Positions 36,801 to 49,100 of a stretch of DNA of 64,000 nt are shown in pieces. Source of the DNA: Antedon mediterranea (Eukaryota; Echinodermata; Crinoidea; Comatulida; Antedonidae); NCBI RefSeq assembly GCF_964355755.1, contig NC_092679.1:310001-374000 (forward strand). Direction: 5' to 3'. The first letter of the stretch is position 1; each line of letters begins with the position of its first letter. The notes under the pieces are model-generated. The model was given only the letters and a program-made list of their open reading frames with translations, did not search any database and was not told where the DNA came from. The position numbers and the translations under genes were made by a program.

Positions 36801-39267
36801 ATCCTATTTTTGACTGAAATTAGAATGAATTAATGTTTTACAATAGTTTGTAACATCTAAATGAATAGAGCAAACCTGCACTATCATTAGGATATATATT
36901 TATGTTTCTATCTGAGCAGTGTGACTAGATTTTTGGTGAGCAAATTGAGAACCTTGTAAGCAACCAGTCAAATACGCCTAATGTATAGTTAAATAGATCT
37001 TTACCCACCTGAGAGAAATGCAGCACCCCTCATGGAATTTGTAGGCCCTGATGAGAATGTATGTACAGGGAATGACTTGGTCTGCTCCGAACTGTAAGAA
37101 AATAAATTAATAATATAAAAGGTAAGGCACATTTAAAACTAACAATAAAAATACAGTATATCCCTAGAATTTACCTTGTCTTGTGTTAGAATATATCCTA
37201 AATTAGAAGGTGGAATTATACTGAAAACAGGGATTATATTTGGTCATAAACTGTAATAAACACATTATTTAGAATGTTACCTTTTTATTGTTCCATCATT
37301 TTGCGTCAAATAATAAGGGCATGTTATTCCAATATCAAGCAAGGCTTTGGATAATGCTTCTACGGTTTTCTGACACAACGGTTGAAGAGACGCATTAAGA
37401 ATGGCAGCATTCTCACGTTCTAGCAAACCTATTTGGCCAACTGTATGTGAGCAAGTGATTTGAGCAATGGGAAATATGTCCTTAACAACACCACTAACCT
37501 GTAACAATAAAAAATAAAAAACATCATAGCAACCTTTTCATGGACATATTCAAAGAGGCACAGTACACATATTAAAACATTACTTTAGTGTAGAAATAGC
37601 ATGTGATACCATCTAATCTTTCATAAAACATTAAACTCTAATTTTAAATTAATATATAGTTTACAAACATAATAGAACAAATTCTATAAATATATTTTAT
37701 ATAATTCGATATTATTGCTATATTAAATTGAATTGACTAAAAATAAATGACAACTTAATACTTTAATACCCATTGTTTTACTAGATCTCTTCTAAGTATA
37801 TTAATAATACAAGTTATTAATCACTCAGCATAGTCTATATTCTGTAACACACATACTACATAGTTCATCCTAGGATTATAGTAGTATTAAAGTAGTACTT
37901 GAACTGAAAATACAAATCATTTGTAAAGCTAAGTTGATAATACTGGAATTTTTAAGCATTGTATTAAAATAATCCAGTGTAGGTTTCTTTATCGTTTTAA
38001 GGGATAACTGCTCTACTTTTTAAATCACTTTTTAAAAAATCAAAAAAAATGTTGATTATGATTGGTAATAATAAATTTAAAAGGAGTTTATCACCAGACA
38101 GTACCGTAGCTAAGAGAAATAAAGTAGTTCGGTGATTGCACGAAAATGGAACAATCTCTGTGCGGGCCTCAAGGTTGTCAAATATCTCTGTGAAAAACTG
38201 TACTGGTGGCTACGACCATGACAGGTATTCATAAACATAGATACATACTAGTTGTTCTTGTTCTGGATTTACTGGGGAAAAAACGCCACTGACAACAATA
38301 TGTACTAGTCCTTTTGCTTGGATATCACTGATGTACGATCTAATCTCATCGTCATCAACATCTGTGATTGGCCGTCCATCAATTTGGAATCCTCCATTTG
38401 CCAAATATGTTGGTCCTTCCACAACCTGTAAATTAATCAAGTGTTAACATTTTGTCTACTTAAAGGCTAATAAAGGAAAAGAACATCAAACTGTAATTTA
38501 ATTTGAAAAATTCAGGGACAATTACGTTTTTGTATTTGTTCTAATTCCATGATGGAAGAAATATTGCGTACCTTTCGAAGATCATCAGGAAAATCGCTAA
38601 AAGGAGGCAAAGCTCCTGATGCAGTACCGCACAACCTAATAACCGCAACCTTTACCAGTCCGCGTCGTTGCACAACAGCGTTCACAAAATGTGTTGTACC
38701 GACATTTACCTGTGCTATTGAGCATGTACCTGAAATAAACAAATAAATATCTCAATTTGTTTATTAGAATCATTAAAGCTCTGTCCACACTATCAAAAAT
38801 GTGTGATGTGTCCAAATATGGTAGTGATATGACATTATCTTGTCCATATATGGGCACATCACATTTCTTCGTCACATCAAGAAATGTTTGATAATGTAAA
38901 CAGAGCTTTAGATAATTAATATAAGAGAGGGGATCAAGTTGAGATTGTATGGTTGTTCATTATCACATTTTTCCTAATACATGTACCCATAGGCCTACAC
39001 ACGAGGTATCAAAAATAACCAGAATTGTACTGGAAACGTTTTAAACTACATTTGAATTATTATTGAAATGAAAATCAAACCATGATTAGCAGAAGCATCT
39101 TGAAGAGCAGAACTAATAGCTTTCTTAACGCCAGTAGTCACATCGTCTGTCGTTGGTTCCTTCACAGACCCAAGAACACGGTCGCCATGCAAAACAACGG
39201 CATCTGTGTTTGTTCCTCCAACGTCTACTCCGACAATACACTTATCAAACATCGAGTTATTACTCAT
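30840..39267 (-). CDS. Fused hydantoinase A / S-Me-THD (DUF917) protein
   Basis: There are seventeen exons (minus, 5' to 3'): 39081-39267, 38572-38729, 38249-38425, 37281-37498, 37009-37091, 36534-36727, 35938-36156, 35579-35689, 35303-35461, 34266-34482, 33731-33932, 33492-33643, 32877-33094, 32505-32644, 31971-32088, 31497-31649, 30840-31073. They sum to 2,940 nt, 979 residues, and all phases agree. Residues 1-505 are hydantoinase/oxoprolinase-like: first ATP-phosphate motif VGVDVGGTNTDAVV (about 12-25), second VVIDIGGTTSDVG (about 280-292), then YVLVGGGS. The family hydrolyses 5-oxoproline or hydantoin rings at ATP cost. Residues about 585-979 are the S-Me-THD domain (former DUF917): VGAGILGCGGGGSPYLGR, SAEIGGMNAVEPLVVG, DCDGMGRAFPE. 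DUF917 members include S-methyl-thiohydantoin desulfurase of ergothioneine breakdown. Substrate is unknown here. Start MSNNSMF precedes the conserved motif by 11 residues. The exon 15 acceptor (AAAAGAG/TGTT) is chosen by phase. Confidence 0.9.
32331..32478. mobile_element. MITE family B copy in intron 14 of the hydantoinase gene
   Basis: The ends are TAAAGCTCTGTCTACACTAT and its near reverse complement ATAGTGTAGGCAGGGCTTTA. The interior carries CCAAATATGGTAGTG and GGGCACATCACG, shared with copies at 38.8, 41.4, 42.0 and 62.2 kb. It has no coding capacity. Confidence 0.8.
34576..35262. repeat. 43-bp minisatellite, 16 copies, in intron 9 of the hydantoinase gene
   Basis: The unit begins ATGGCAGGAATGTGGGCGTG and ends CCCGCCGGTGAATTC. 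Starts at 34,619 and every 43 bp to 35,221 are in register, with one further copy before them. Copies are almost identical: one has GGTATG, one has TCGGCG, and the last lacks three bases (CGC). The array begins about 85 bp from the exon 10 acceptor side and ends about 40 bp from the exon 9 donor, so it fills most of the 820-bp intron (34,483-35,302). Confidence 0.95.
36425..36439. repeat. Poly-C/poly-G tract in intron 6
   Basis: This is an uninterrupted run of 15 C on the plus strand (G on the coding strand), in the intron after exon 6 of the hydantoinase gene. Its length may be unreliable in the assembly. Confidence 0.8.
38774..38910. mobile_element. MITE family B copy in intron 1 of the hydantoinase gene
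   Basis: It begins TAAAGCTCTGTCCACACTAT and ends AATGTAAACAGAGCTTTA. The interior has CCAAATATGGTAGTG and TGGGCACATCACA in the same order as the 32,331 copy. It lies between exon 1 and exon 2. Confidence 0.8.
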
Positions 39268-39336
39268 CCTAACTAAATAGGACAAATATGTAGGCCTATT
39301 AACAAAAAAACAACATAGACAAATGAAACAAAATGT

Positions 39337-39484
39337 GTTTGTAATGTATGGAGGCAGAGTGTTAGATATGGTATTGTATTTATACAATTTGTTTGTAATG
39401 TATGGAGGCAGAGTGTTAGATATAGTATTTATAAAATGTGTTTGTAATGTATGGAGGCAGAGTGTTAGATATGGTATTTATACT
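39337..39484. repeat. Three direct repeats of about 50 bp just upstream of the hydantoinase start
   Basis: GTTTGTAATGTATGGAGGCA followed by GAGTGTTAGATATRGTATT occurs at 39,337, 39,391 and 39,440. The first copy is 70 bp upstream of the ATG at 39,267, so the repeats lie in the 5' untranslated region or promoter. Function is unknown. Confidence 0.7.
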
Positions 39485-40810
39485 GTAGTAGATCTTCTGA
39501 TATGAAGCAACACAATAACAGATCTGATAAACTCACAAGGTCAATCCAGTACAGTACTAGATTTGTGTGGTAGCTTAATGTAATGTGGTGTTTGATAAGT
39601 CAAAACTGAACTCACCTTTCTGTATAAGTCACTTGGTTAGGGAAGCAACACAATCCTAATACTACAGTATTTAGATAAGTCTGAGAACAGGAACTAAGTC
39701 TAAAACATCAGACTTAGGTCATGGTCTTTGTAAGCCTGTAATACACTGCACATGTTAGACAAATACAACAACAAAGGGTCAATTGGGTCAACTATAATAA
39801 GATATTATTATGCAAATGATTATATCCAGGGTTTTAAATTGGTTTTTAATTTTTATAATGATATCTGGTGTTTTTGTCTGCTTCTGATATTATGTAATTA
39901 TATATTTGACATTTTGAATCATATGTATTTATTTAGGTCAATAGGCCTATATAAAACTTACATAGAGGTGGCTTATGTCATAGAGATAGCGAATAATAGT
40001 TCTCTATTAGTCTTATGTGTACAATTGTATTTGTAGTCATATCAGTCGGTGGTTATCAGATCATAATAATATTTTGTAAGTCTAAGTTAATTTTTGATAA
40101 AGCCAATCTTCATCCACTTTATTAGCATTTCGCCAGCAACCTCCAGAACAATAACAAAATATTGATGCATCCAAGATATTAAAATTAAATTAGAAACTAA
40201 TAAGCAAATAATAAGATACTTCCTGTATTACTATGACGACGATGATAAAGCATTAAGTAATATTATTATTTTAATGTACAAATAACAGAAGACGAGCTGA
40301 TGACATGTTTGAGAAAACTGGAATGATTTTGTCAAACATAAATATTTTGTCTTTGTATCAATAATAAACACATATTTTAAAACACACATGTATTGTCAAA
40401 GAATGTTTATTACTTTACCAGTTATCTATACAAGATATTTTTCAATACAGAAAAATTAACTAAAAAGTTTAACTATAGCAATGGGAGGGGAACATTTTTT
40501 ATTTAAAGACTTAAATTCATTGCACTTAATAACTGATTAACATTTTTTTAAATGTACAAAATAATTCAAACCATACAGAGAGACTTGTATAATATCCAAG
40601 ATTAAGGTACCTAGGAAAGTATCACTAAATTTGTGTACACATTTCTATAAGACACTAGACTTACAATTGTTTTGTATTACTTCCTTGTTTTAAATGTTCG
40701 TTTTATGGTTAATTATGATAAAAAGAGAGAAACAATGCCTTCTGGTATTTATTGGAATCAACTTATTTTTCATATTTTAACCGTTTAAAGGTGAAAAAAT
40801 TATTGCAAAA

Positions 40811-40872
40811 ATACTGTATAAATAAAATACTGTATAAATACAATACTGTATAAATACAATACTGTATAAATA
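40811..40872. repeat. Short AT-rich tandem repeat
   Basis: There are four copies of ATACTGTATAAATACA (16-17 bp period), followed by degenerate TATTTATAAATATT sequence. Confidence 0.8.
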
Positions 40873-41444
40873 TTTATAAATATTTATATTTATAAGTATT
40901 TATTTGTACATAAAATGTAGTGTGCAACCTTAAGTTAATTAGGTTGAAAAACGTAGGTTCTAGTGGCTTTAATATAACAGATACTTTTGTGTAAAATGAA
41001 CAACTCTTTCAACAATGAAATACCATTGTCTTCTTGTGGTTATTGGATCCGGGTATTCAAACTTGTGCAGCCTTTATCAATTATTAGTTTATTTACTATT
41101 TTACTATTGCATTGAACAACAATCTAAAAATTCTACTCTATATTAGTTTAGGAAAGATTCATTTTTATCATATCACACAATATCGGTGGGTGGCGAGTAC
41201 CAATTGTCATTTTATTTTCTGTTTGTTTATCACATTATAATTAAAATATTCTTAGTAATCACATAAATCTGACAAAATAAAGGTTGGAAAATGTCAAGAT
41301 TAAACATGAGTTGTACTTTTATGAGTTTGTTGTTGATGGGATAAGAGTTTTCTCGTTTGACATTAGCCTTTCCATGAAATACAGCGATTATTCTTAACAT
41401 TTTTGTTCATAAACATCTTATAATCTCATGTCTCGAGTCGGTGC

Positions 41445-41669
41445 TAAAGCTCTGTCCACACTATAAAACTATGTGACAACAAAATGCGATGTCATCCCCA
41501 TATGAACGTGATGATATAACTACCATATTTGGGTATATCACTACCATATTTGGGTATATCACTAGTATATTTTGGTATATCACTATCATATTTTGGTACA
41601 TCACTACCATATTTGGGCACATCACACATTTTTTTGTCACACTAGTTTGATAGTGTAGACATAGCTTAA
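41445..41669. mobile_element. MITE family B copy expanded by an internal tandem repeat
   Basis: The ends match family B (TAAAGCTCTGTCCACACTAT; TTGATAGTGTAGACATAGCTTA). The central ATCACTACCATATTTGGGTA segment is repeated about five times with small changes (about 41,515-41,625). This lengthens the element from about 140 to 225 bp and leaves a 72-codon artefact frame on the minus strand. Confidence 0.75.
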
Positions 41670-41954
41670 TGTTCTGCATTTATATCATTGAAATGAAAGG
41701 ATGCATTGTCATGGCAACAAGAAAAGAAAATGGTGAGGAGGCTAGATAACCTTGAATTAGCAACATAATTTGTAGAAATCATGATAGATTAAATCTGTGT
41801 TTTTCTTAACAATGTATGTACTAACTACCGAACAATATACAATATTCTAAGAATTTGAAGATCTAATTATGACTAAGAAAAATATCTTAATTAAAACCGA
41901 TCAATATCTGAATAAGAAAAACAATATCTAAAGAATTATATGTAGATTGGGATG

Positions 41955-42060
41955 TAAAGCTCTGTCCGCACTATCAAACTAAAGCTCTGTCCGCACTTTC
42001 AAACTTTATGTAACAAAAAAATGTGATGTTCCCATATATGGACATGGCAGCATTTTAATA
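41955..42060. mobile_element. Truncated MITE family B copy with a doubled end
   Basis: TAAAGCTCTGTCCGCACTAT is directly followed by a second AAAGCTCTGTCCGCACTTTC, then CAAAAAAATGTGATGT and CCATATATGGACATGG. The right half is missing. Confidence 0.65.
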
Positions 42061-43135
42061 CGCAATATTGTCTAAAAGTAACAACAAATCAATTAACAGC
42101 TGGTTACTGTAAATGTTGGTCTATGCAACTAAACATTATGTATTCTCAAAAGCTCTTAACAGCAATTCAATAATAAAGCTGATCTAGAAAACATGTTAAA
42201 AAAGGTCTTTAGAATTTGAAATGCTATAAAAGGCATTAACTCATTCTATAAATAAACTCATACATTTGAGATATATTCATGCAAATAAAGTGTTACTATA
42301 AATAGAAGGAAATATTTAATGTATGCATAAACATATCAAATGTTTTCAGATCAATATTGATACTATTTATAGCCTCAGGAATTATAGAAGCGGTTTAATC
42401 CGGTTACGTCTAGTTCAAACCTGTTTCATACTATTATAGAATGTTACCATGGAGATATTTAGCAACTACTCCGCCTACACACAATGTACACAAGGTTTGG
42501 TCTGAATAGGAGTATGAATAAAAACCAATATTTATCAGGAATAAAAAGACACAAGTTCAATTAAAACAGTATTGTAAAATAAAATAGAACGCACTAGAGC
42601 ACCAACACTACTTGAAACTATTATATGATTGATTTGATCAAACTATTTAAAATACATAAACACTATGGTCACACTATGCACTATTATTTCATTCCTTTAT
42701 TTTGAAAAAAATAATTAATTTACTTTTATCTAGTACATAGTTTTACTTGCTACTGAAGTTTTAAAAATGAATTGTTTTCACATTTAACAAATCTACTGTT
42801 ATTTAAAATGTCTCCATATTCCAAATATATCCAAATAAAAGAGGTTTTAATTTGTCTATAGTATAACATGAGTTGTAACTGGTTCTGAGGCATCAATCTT
42901 TTTGACTTACAAATTTTAATTGGTCAAACGAGGGAGATGTAAAAACATAATATTTACATTAAGGTAAATTTTTACAAAGATCAAATTGTGGTTTTAATTT
43001 GTCTATAAAATGAGTTGTAACTGGTTATGAGGCATCAATCTTGTAAATTTGAGTTGGTCAACAGTGTTACAAATCATAAAATATTTTAAGAGATTTTAAA
43101 GGTAAATTTTCACCAACAAGACGCCGTTTGGAATG

Positions 43136-46100
43136 CTAGAGAGCCTCTAAGCCCAAGTTGCAACGACAATATAACATTTTATCTATGACGTGCCACTGAT
43201 CATCGTCCGGATCGTACTCCTCTACTCGGTTTAAGTATGATGACCCAGAATGACCTCCAACAGCATATAACTTATGTCCCATTACAGCTGCAGCAAGTCC
43301 TTAAAACAAAATTTGAAGATTAATTACAATGATGTCATGGCTATTACACAGTGATACACCTACAGACTTAAGTCTGTACTTGAGACAATAAGTGTATACT
43401 TTGGATGTGCAGTATAAACATACTAGAAAAGGTACCGGTACATCCAAATTTATTAAAATTAAAAAGCTGTACCTGTTCTCGCAAGATTCAACGAGGCAAC
43501 CACAGACCACTTATTTCTATTACAGTCATATCGTTCAACACTACTCAAATGTGCTGTTCCGTTGTGACCTCCAACCACGTATATACAGTTATGAAGTACG
43601 GCCACGCCAAAGTCAATACGCTTGTCCGCCATTGGTGCAACCATTTGCCAAGATTCGGTATCCGGATCATACCTTTCCACACTAAAATATAAATTGAAAC
43701 TTTGGACTCAAACTATTGTTCAAAATGAATATTTTTTTAACAAAAATATTTATACTTTTTATTTACTTTGGTATAAAATAATACAAAAAGCAGCAAAAGC
43801 ATTGAATTTATATGAATAAAAATAAATACACAAGACAGTGCTTTAAATCGTAAGAGATTTAGAATTGTTTAAGAACATACCTATTGATGTCTTGTCCACA
43901 TCCTCCAATAACATACAGCATACCATTTGCAACAACAGCTCGGAAGAAACTCCTACTTTTTAACATAGGGGGCGACACACTCCATTGATTCGTTGACGGA
44001 CAATAGCATTCGACACTTCTCATGTATGTTTCACCATCATAGCCACCGAGGGCGTATATCTTTCCTTGTAGTACAGCTGCAGCGTGGTGACTACGACATC
44101 GCAGCATGCTAGCTAATGGTAGCCAACAGTTAGTCTCTGGGTTCCATTGTTCAACACTGCTATCAATTTCTCGGTAGGTCATATTGTTCTGACAAGCCCG
44201 TACTTTGGATTTCGTACCTCCAATAATATAGAGTTTACGATCATGTACAGCAGTGGCATAGTCAAGACGTCGGAAACTTAAGGGTGACACTTCAACCCAT
44301 TCTCTTGTGTTTATATGGTAGACCTCCACACTGTCAAAAATAACATACGAGAATTACACTACTGTACCACCAAGTGTTGCGCTTAAGAACAATGGTTTGG
44401 TGGTTTTTATTAAACCTATAAAGAAATCTAACTATAAGGTTATTAATAATTTAAGACCGCAGCGAATTTACAATCATAACAAATTATTTTTGGCTTCTGT
44501 ATCCCTTTAAAGATTGACTAGCTGCTAAAAATATTGGATTAACGCCACAGTGAGCGTATGCTTAATTGCGATGCTGGCTTAACAGAATAAGCTTAATATA
44601 ACACCATCAACTTAATAAAGCCAACTAGATGCTTAATATAACACGCTAAGCTAAAATTGCTGTTCATAATATACCACAAGTGCACTGAACAGTGATTAAT
44701 CTTTTATTACTATAAATTATTGTATAAAAATAAAGGTATTATTAAAGTCCGCAAAAATTGTATTGATGAAAAAAGAATATAAAATAATAAAAGAATTATA
44801 ATAACATTAACAATAGGAGTGAGTGGACGAGCAGTTATGGCAAGGGTCAAGGGTCACTAGCTCTGGTGGTAGAACGAGTCACTATACTCAGTGCATGGTA
44901 GGGGCTCACTAGCTCTGGTGGTAGAACGAGTCACTATACTCAGTGCATGGTAGGGGGTCACTAGCTCTGGTGGTAGAACGAGTCCTCCTGGATTAGGACT
45001 ATACTCAGTGCATGGTAGGGGGTCACTAGCTCTGGTGGTAGAACGAGTCACTATACGCAGTGCATGGTAGGGGGTCACTAGCTCTGGTGGTAGAACGAGT
45101 CACTATACGCAGTGCATGGTAGGGGGTCACTAGCTCTGGTGGTAGAACGAGTCACTATACTCAGTGCATGGTAGGGGGTCACTAGCTCTGGTGGTAGAAC
45201 GAGTCACTATACGCAGTGCATGGTAGGGGCTCACTAGCTCTGGTGGTAGAACGAATCACTATACTCAGTGCATGGTAGGGGGTCACTAGCTCTGGTGGTA
45301 GAACGAGTCACTATACGCAGTGCATGGTAGGGGCTCACTAGCTCTGGTGGTAGAACGAATCACTATACTCAGTGCATGGTAGGGGGTCACTAGCTCTGGT
45401 GGTAGAACGAATCACTATACTCAGTGCATGGTAGGGGGTCACTAGCTCTGGTGGTAGAACGAGTCACTATACTCAGTGCATGGTAGGGGGTCACTAGCTC
45501 TGGTGGTAGAACGAGTCCTCCTGGATTAGGACTATACTCAGTGCATGGTAGGGGGTCACTAGCTCTGGTGGTAGAACGAGTCACTATACGCAGTGCATGG
45601 TAGGGGGTCACTAGCTCTGGTGGTAGAACGAGTCACTATACGCAGTGCATGGTAGGGGGTCACTAGCTCTGGTGGTAGAACGAGTCCTCCTGGATTAGGA
45701 CTATACTCAGTGCATGGTAGGGGGTCACTAGCTCTGGTGGTAGAACGAGTCACTATACTCTCTCAGTGCATGGTAGGGGGTCACTAGCTCTGGTGGTAGA
45801 ACGAGTCACTATACTCAGTGCATGGTAGGGGGTCACTAGCTCTGGTGGTAGAACGAGTCACTATACGCAGTGCATGGTAGGGGCTCACTAGCTCTGGTGG
45901 TAGAACGAGTCACTATACTCAGTGCATGGTAGGGGCTCACTAGCTCTGGTGGTAGAACGAGTCACTATACTCAGTGCATGGTAGGGGGTCACTAGCTCTG
46001 GTGGTAGAACGAGTCACTATACTCAGTGCATGGTAGGGGCTCACTAGCTCTGGTGGTAGAACGAGTCACTATACTCAGTGCATGGTAGGGGGTCATTAGC

Positions 46101-49100
46101 TCTGGTGGTAGAACGAGTCACTATACTCTCTCAGTGCATGGTAGGGGGTCACTAGCTCTGGTGGTAGAACGAGTCACTATACTCAGTGCATGGTAGGGGG
46201 TCACTAGCTCTGGTGGTAGAACGAGTCCTCCTGTATTAGGACTATACTCAGTGCATGGTAGGGGGTCACTAGCTCACACTGTCGTGAACAGACAACATTT
46301 TCGCCGTAGTTGTTTTATTATCATTTTATTATATTAATAAGGTGTAACAGTATTTTAAAATTGAAAAAAAAAATTTACTTTTAGTAACTAAAATTAAGGA
46401 TATTCAGTTCATGTGTGAAAATACTACAATTTATTTAGGCCTAAGTAAAGATTTTAAATTAAATGGATGAATAAGAATTATTTAACACAAAATAATCATA
46501 GCAAGAACTGCAATACTGTACTGTAGATATGATTTATAATACTACATCATCCCTACACATCAAATTATTCTTGAATGTTCTGATGGTTGTATCCTGATTG
46601 GCTAATACATGTATCTATTTTTAGAACTAACACACTGTAATGATACATAGATTAATACTAAACATTGCATTACATTTGTATTGGTCTGATGCTCTAAATA
46701 GCAAAGCTATTAAAACAGCAAATACTCTAGGCACTTGAATTATATTATTATTTTTATTTTATATATATTTGTCCTCACGATTAACTGGAAACTGAGGAAA
46801 TTCGGATTAGGCCCTCCAAGGACCCACGGCAGCCAGCAGTGCAGCGCCTACCATATCAGCACACCGGGAGACGATCCCCTACTCTTTTTGAATAGTGTAC
46901 CAAGTTCTTTAACGTGCACTGTTAAGTACACGGGACCAACGGCTTTACATCCCATCCAAAGGATGAGCCAATGAGAGTAAAGCATCTTGCCTAAGGATGC
47001 AATTAGTATGGTACAGATAACCTCGAACCCATGCCTATCACATGCTAGTCCGATAGTACCATTACACCATCACTCTCCAGTATATACAGCACCCGCCGCG
47101 ATTTCTGGACGGTCTCCCATCCAGAACGCAACCGGGCCCAACGTTGCTTAACTTCGGTGATCTGACGAGAACCGGTGTTTCAACGCAGTATGGCCGTATT
47201 AGATGATATTATTAATAATAATAATAATAATAATATTTATTCGGCAAAAGTTCATAAAGTACATTTTACAATTCATCTTGCCAGGAGCAAGTAATAGGCA
47301 TGAGCCCAAACAGAAAACTGCTCTTACTCCATAATTACTTATAAAATACAAAAATAACAAAACTAAGTAGCACAAATTAAGTCAAAATAAAACAAAACAA
47401 AGTTATAATGAGATACACCAATTAAAAATAAGCTGCATTGAATAAACAATATAAACAATTACAACTTAATATTTTGAGATCAAATGTTTGATGAGTTGGG
47501 CTTTAAAGTCTGAAATTGTAGCACATTGTTTAATTTCATTGGGAAGTTGCTCCCATAATCTAGGGAAAATAACAAACGATGAATTTAAAAATGTATTGGT
47601 CTTTGCCTTCCAATGTATTAACCGCCCTTCACACCTCTCACTTGATCTCACAAACTCATTAAAGGATGATGGACAGAGCAGGCCATGCATTATTTTAAAA
47701 CCTAATGTGAGTCTATACACTTTAAATATATCTTCAATACTTAAAATATTTAGGGTCTTTAACCTACATAAATATGAAGTGTCCCAATTTCCTTCTTTTC
47801 TGTACATAATTATTCTAGTGGCCTTTCTCTGAACCCTTTCAAGTCTATACATATGAGAAATTTCAGTAGGTGCCCACATACAACAACAGTAAGTCACAAC
47901 AGGTAGTATTAGTGCTTTGTAAAGATTTAGCATTGCCATCCAAGACATTGCTTTACTACATCTTGAAACAAAACCAAGAAGTTTGCTTGCCTTACTACAA
48001 ACATAATCTACATGAGAGTGGCATGTTAATTTACTGTTGATATATACACCAAGTAGTTTGAATTCATGGACTCTCTCCGTTGAATTTTCTTAGAATACAG
48101 GGACGGAAATAAACGTGAAATTAATAAAATAATTACCACAATCTATATATAATTATAAGTTTTATTTTTAGTATAATATTATACACATATCTATTTTGTA
48201 ATTAATTGTTTTTATTCTATTTTTATAAAAATTGGTGAAACTGTGAAATGGCAGCTTTCAGAGATGTATTGATTTTATCAGGTAATTAAACGTGCTAACC
48301 TGATTGGTTAATATATTGCTATTTTTAGTAACACAATTCTATAATTAGATTCATTCAAGGATACACAGTATTAAATTAGCAAACAGATGAACTGAATAGG
48401 TAAACTTGAACTGCTCAATAAACACTTGAGTAGCAGGGTTAGCATATCATGTCATTTTAAACAAATGGATTTGATCAGGCATCCAGAAGGGATACTCAAA
48501 CTATTATTAATCCAAGGTTCAGTTGTAATTTTTGTCAATGTTTGATAATTATCAAAACAGCATACAAGGGAGTTGTCCCTGATTATTATACCAGTCTCCT
48601 CCTTCACTCATTCATCAGTGGAAAATGACTTCCATATATTCATTCATATAAAAAATAAATCATTTGCATAAAAAATACATAGAAATTATGTCTACCTAAT
48701 CAGTCTTACACACACACACAGTAAAAAAACGATTCTTAGATCGTAGTTAGTAGGCACACACAGTTCTGAGCCATCAAAGTAGAAATATATAGCTCTATGA
48801 TAATAGTTAATACTAAACAGAACACAATTCATGAATTCAGACATGGACATTCTTGGGGAACCTCAGATAACTTAGAAGCTGAAAATACTGAACTATTCTT
48901 CTTTTCACTTCAACAAACTAAATTTAAATTCATAAAAACACCATAGTGTCTCTGAGATTTTGCTCAATGCTATATGAAAGAGACATTATTATATAATAAG
49001 TAGTAATATCGACATTAACAATTGTAATTCACACAAATAATCATATTCTTTGATTCAAAGACTTCCAACATAAAATAAAAAATGTTAAAAGCATACAGTC

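Larger units (their letters stand above)
39508..43135. other. Intergenic region between the hydantoinase and Kelch genes
   Basis: No coding exon with supporting splice sites was recognised. The region is AT-rich and holds two MITE family B copies, a short tandem repeat at 40,811, and a spaced direct duplication: about 42,855-42,930 is repeated at about 43,000-43,065, sharing GAGTTGTAACTGGTT and GAGGCATCAATCTT. The right part probably includes the 3' untranslated region of the Kelch gene. A 94-codon open frame at 39,752-40,036 (plus) has no recognisable domain. Confidence 0.5.

Noticed and set aside
43392-43692. Plus-strand open frames of 95-97 codons over the Kelch exon
   Set aside because: They are antisense shadows of exon 3 of the Kelch gene, whose own frame has Kelch motifs and matching splice sites.
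44857-45753. Open frames reading TPYHALSIVTRSTTRASDPL on the minus strand
   Set aside because: They follow exactly from the 52-bp minisatellite, lie in an intron and have no other support.
47085-47198. Functional 5S rRNA gene on the minus strand
   Set aside because: The match is diverged at several stem positions, lacks a terminator run at the 3' end and continues into a SINE body.
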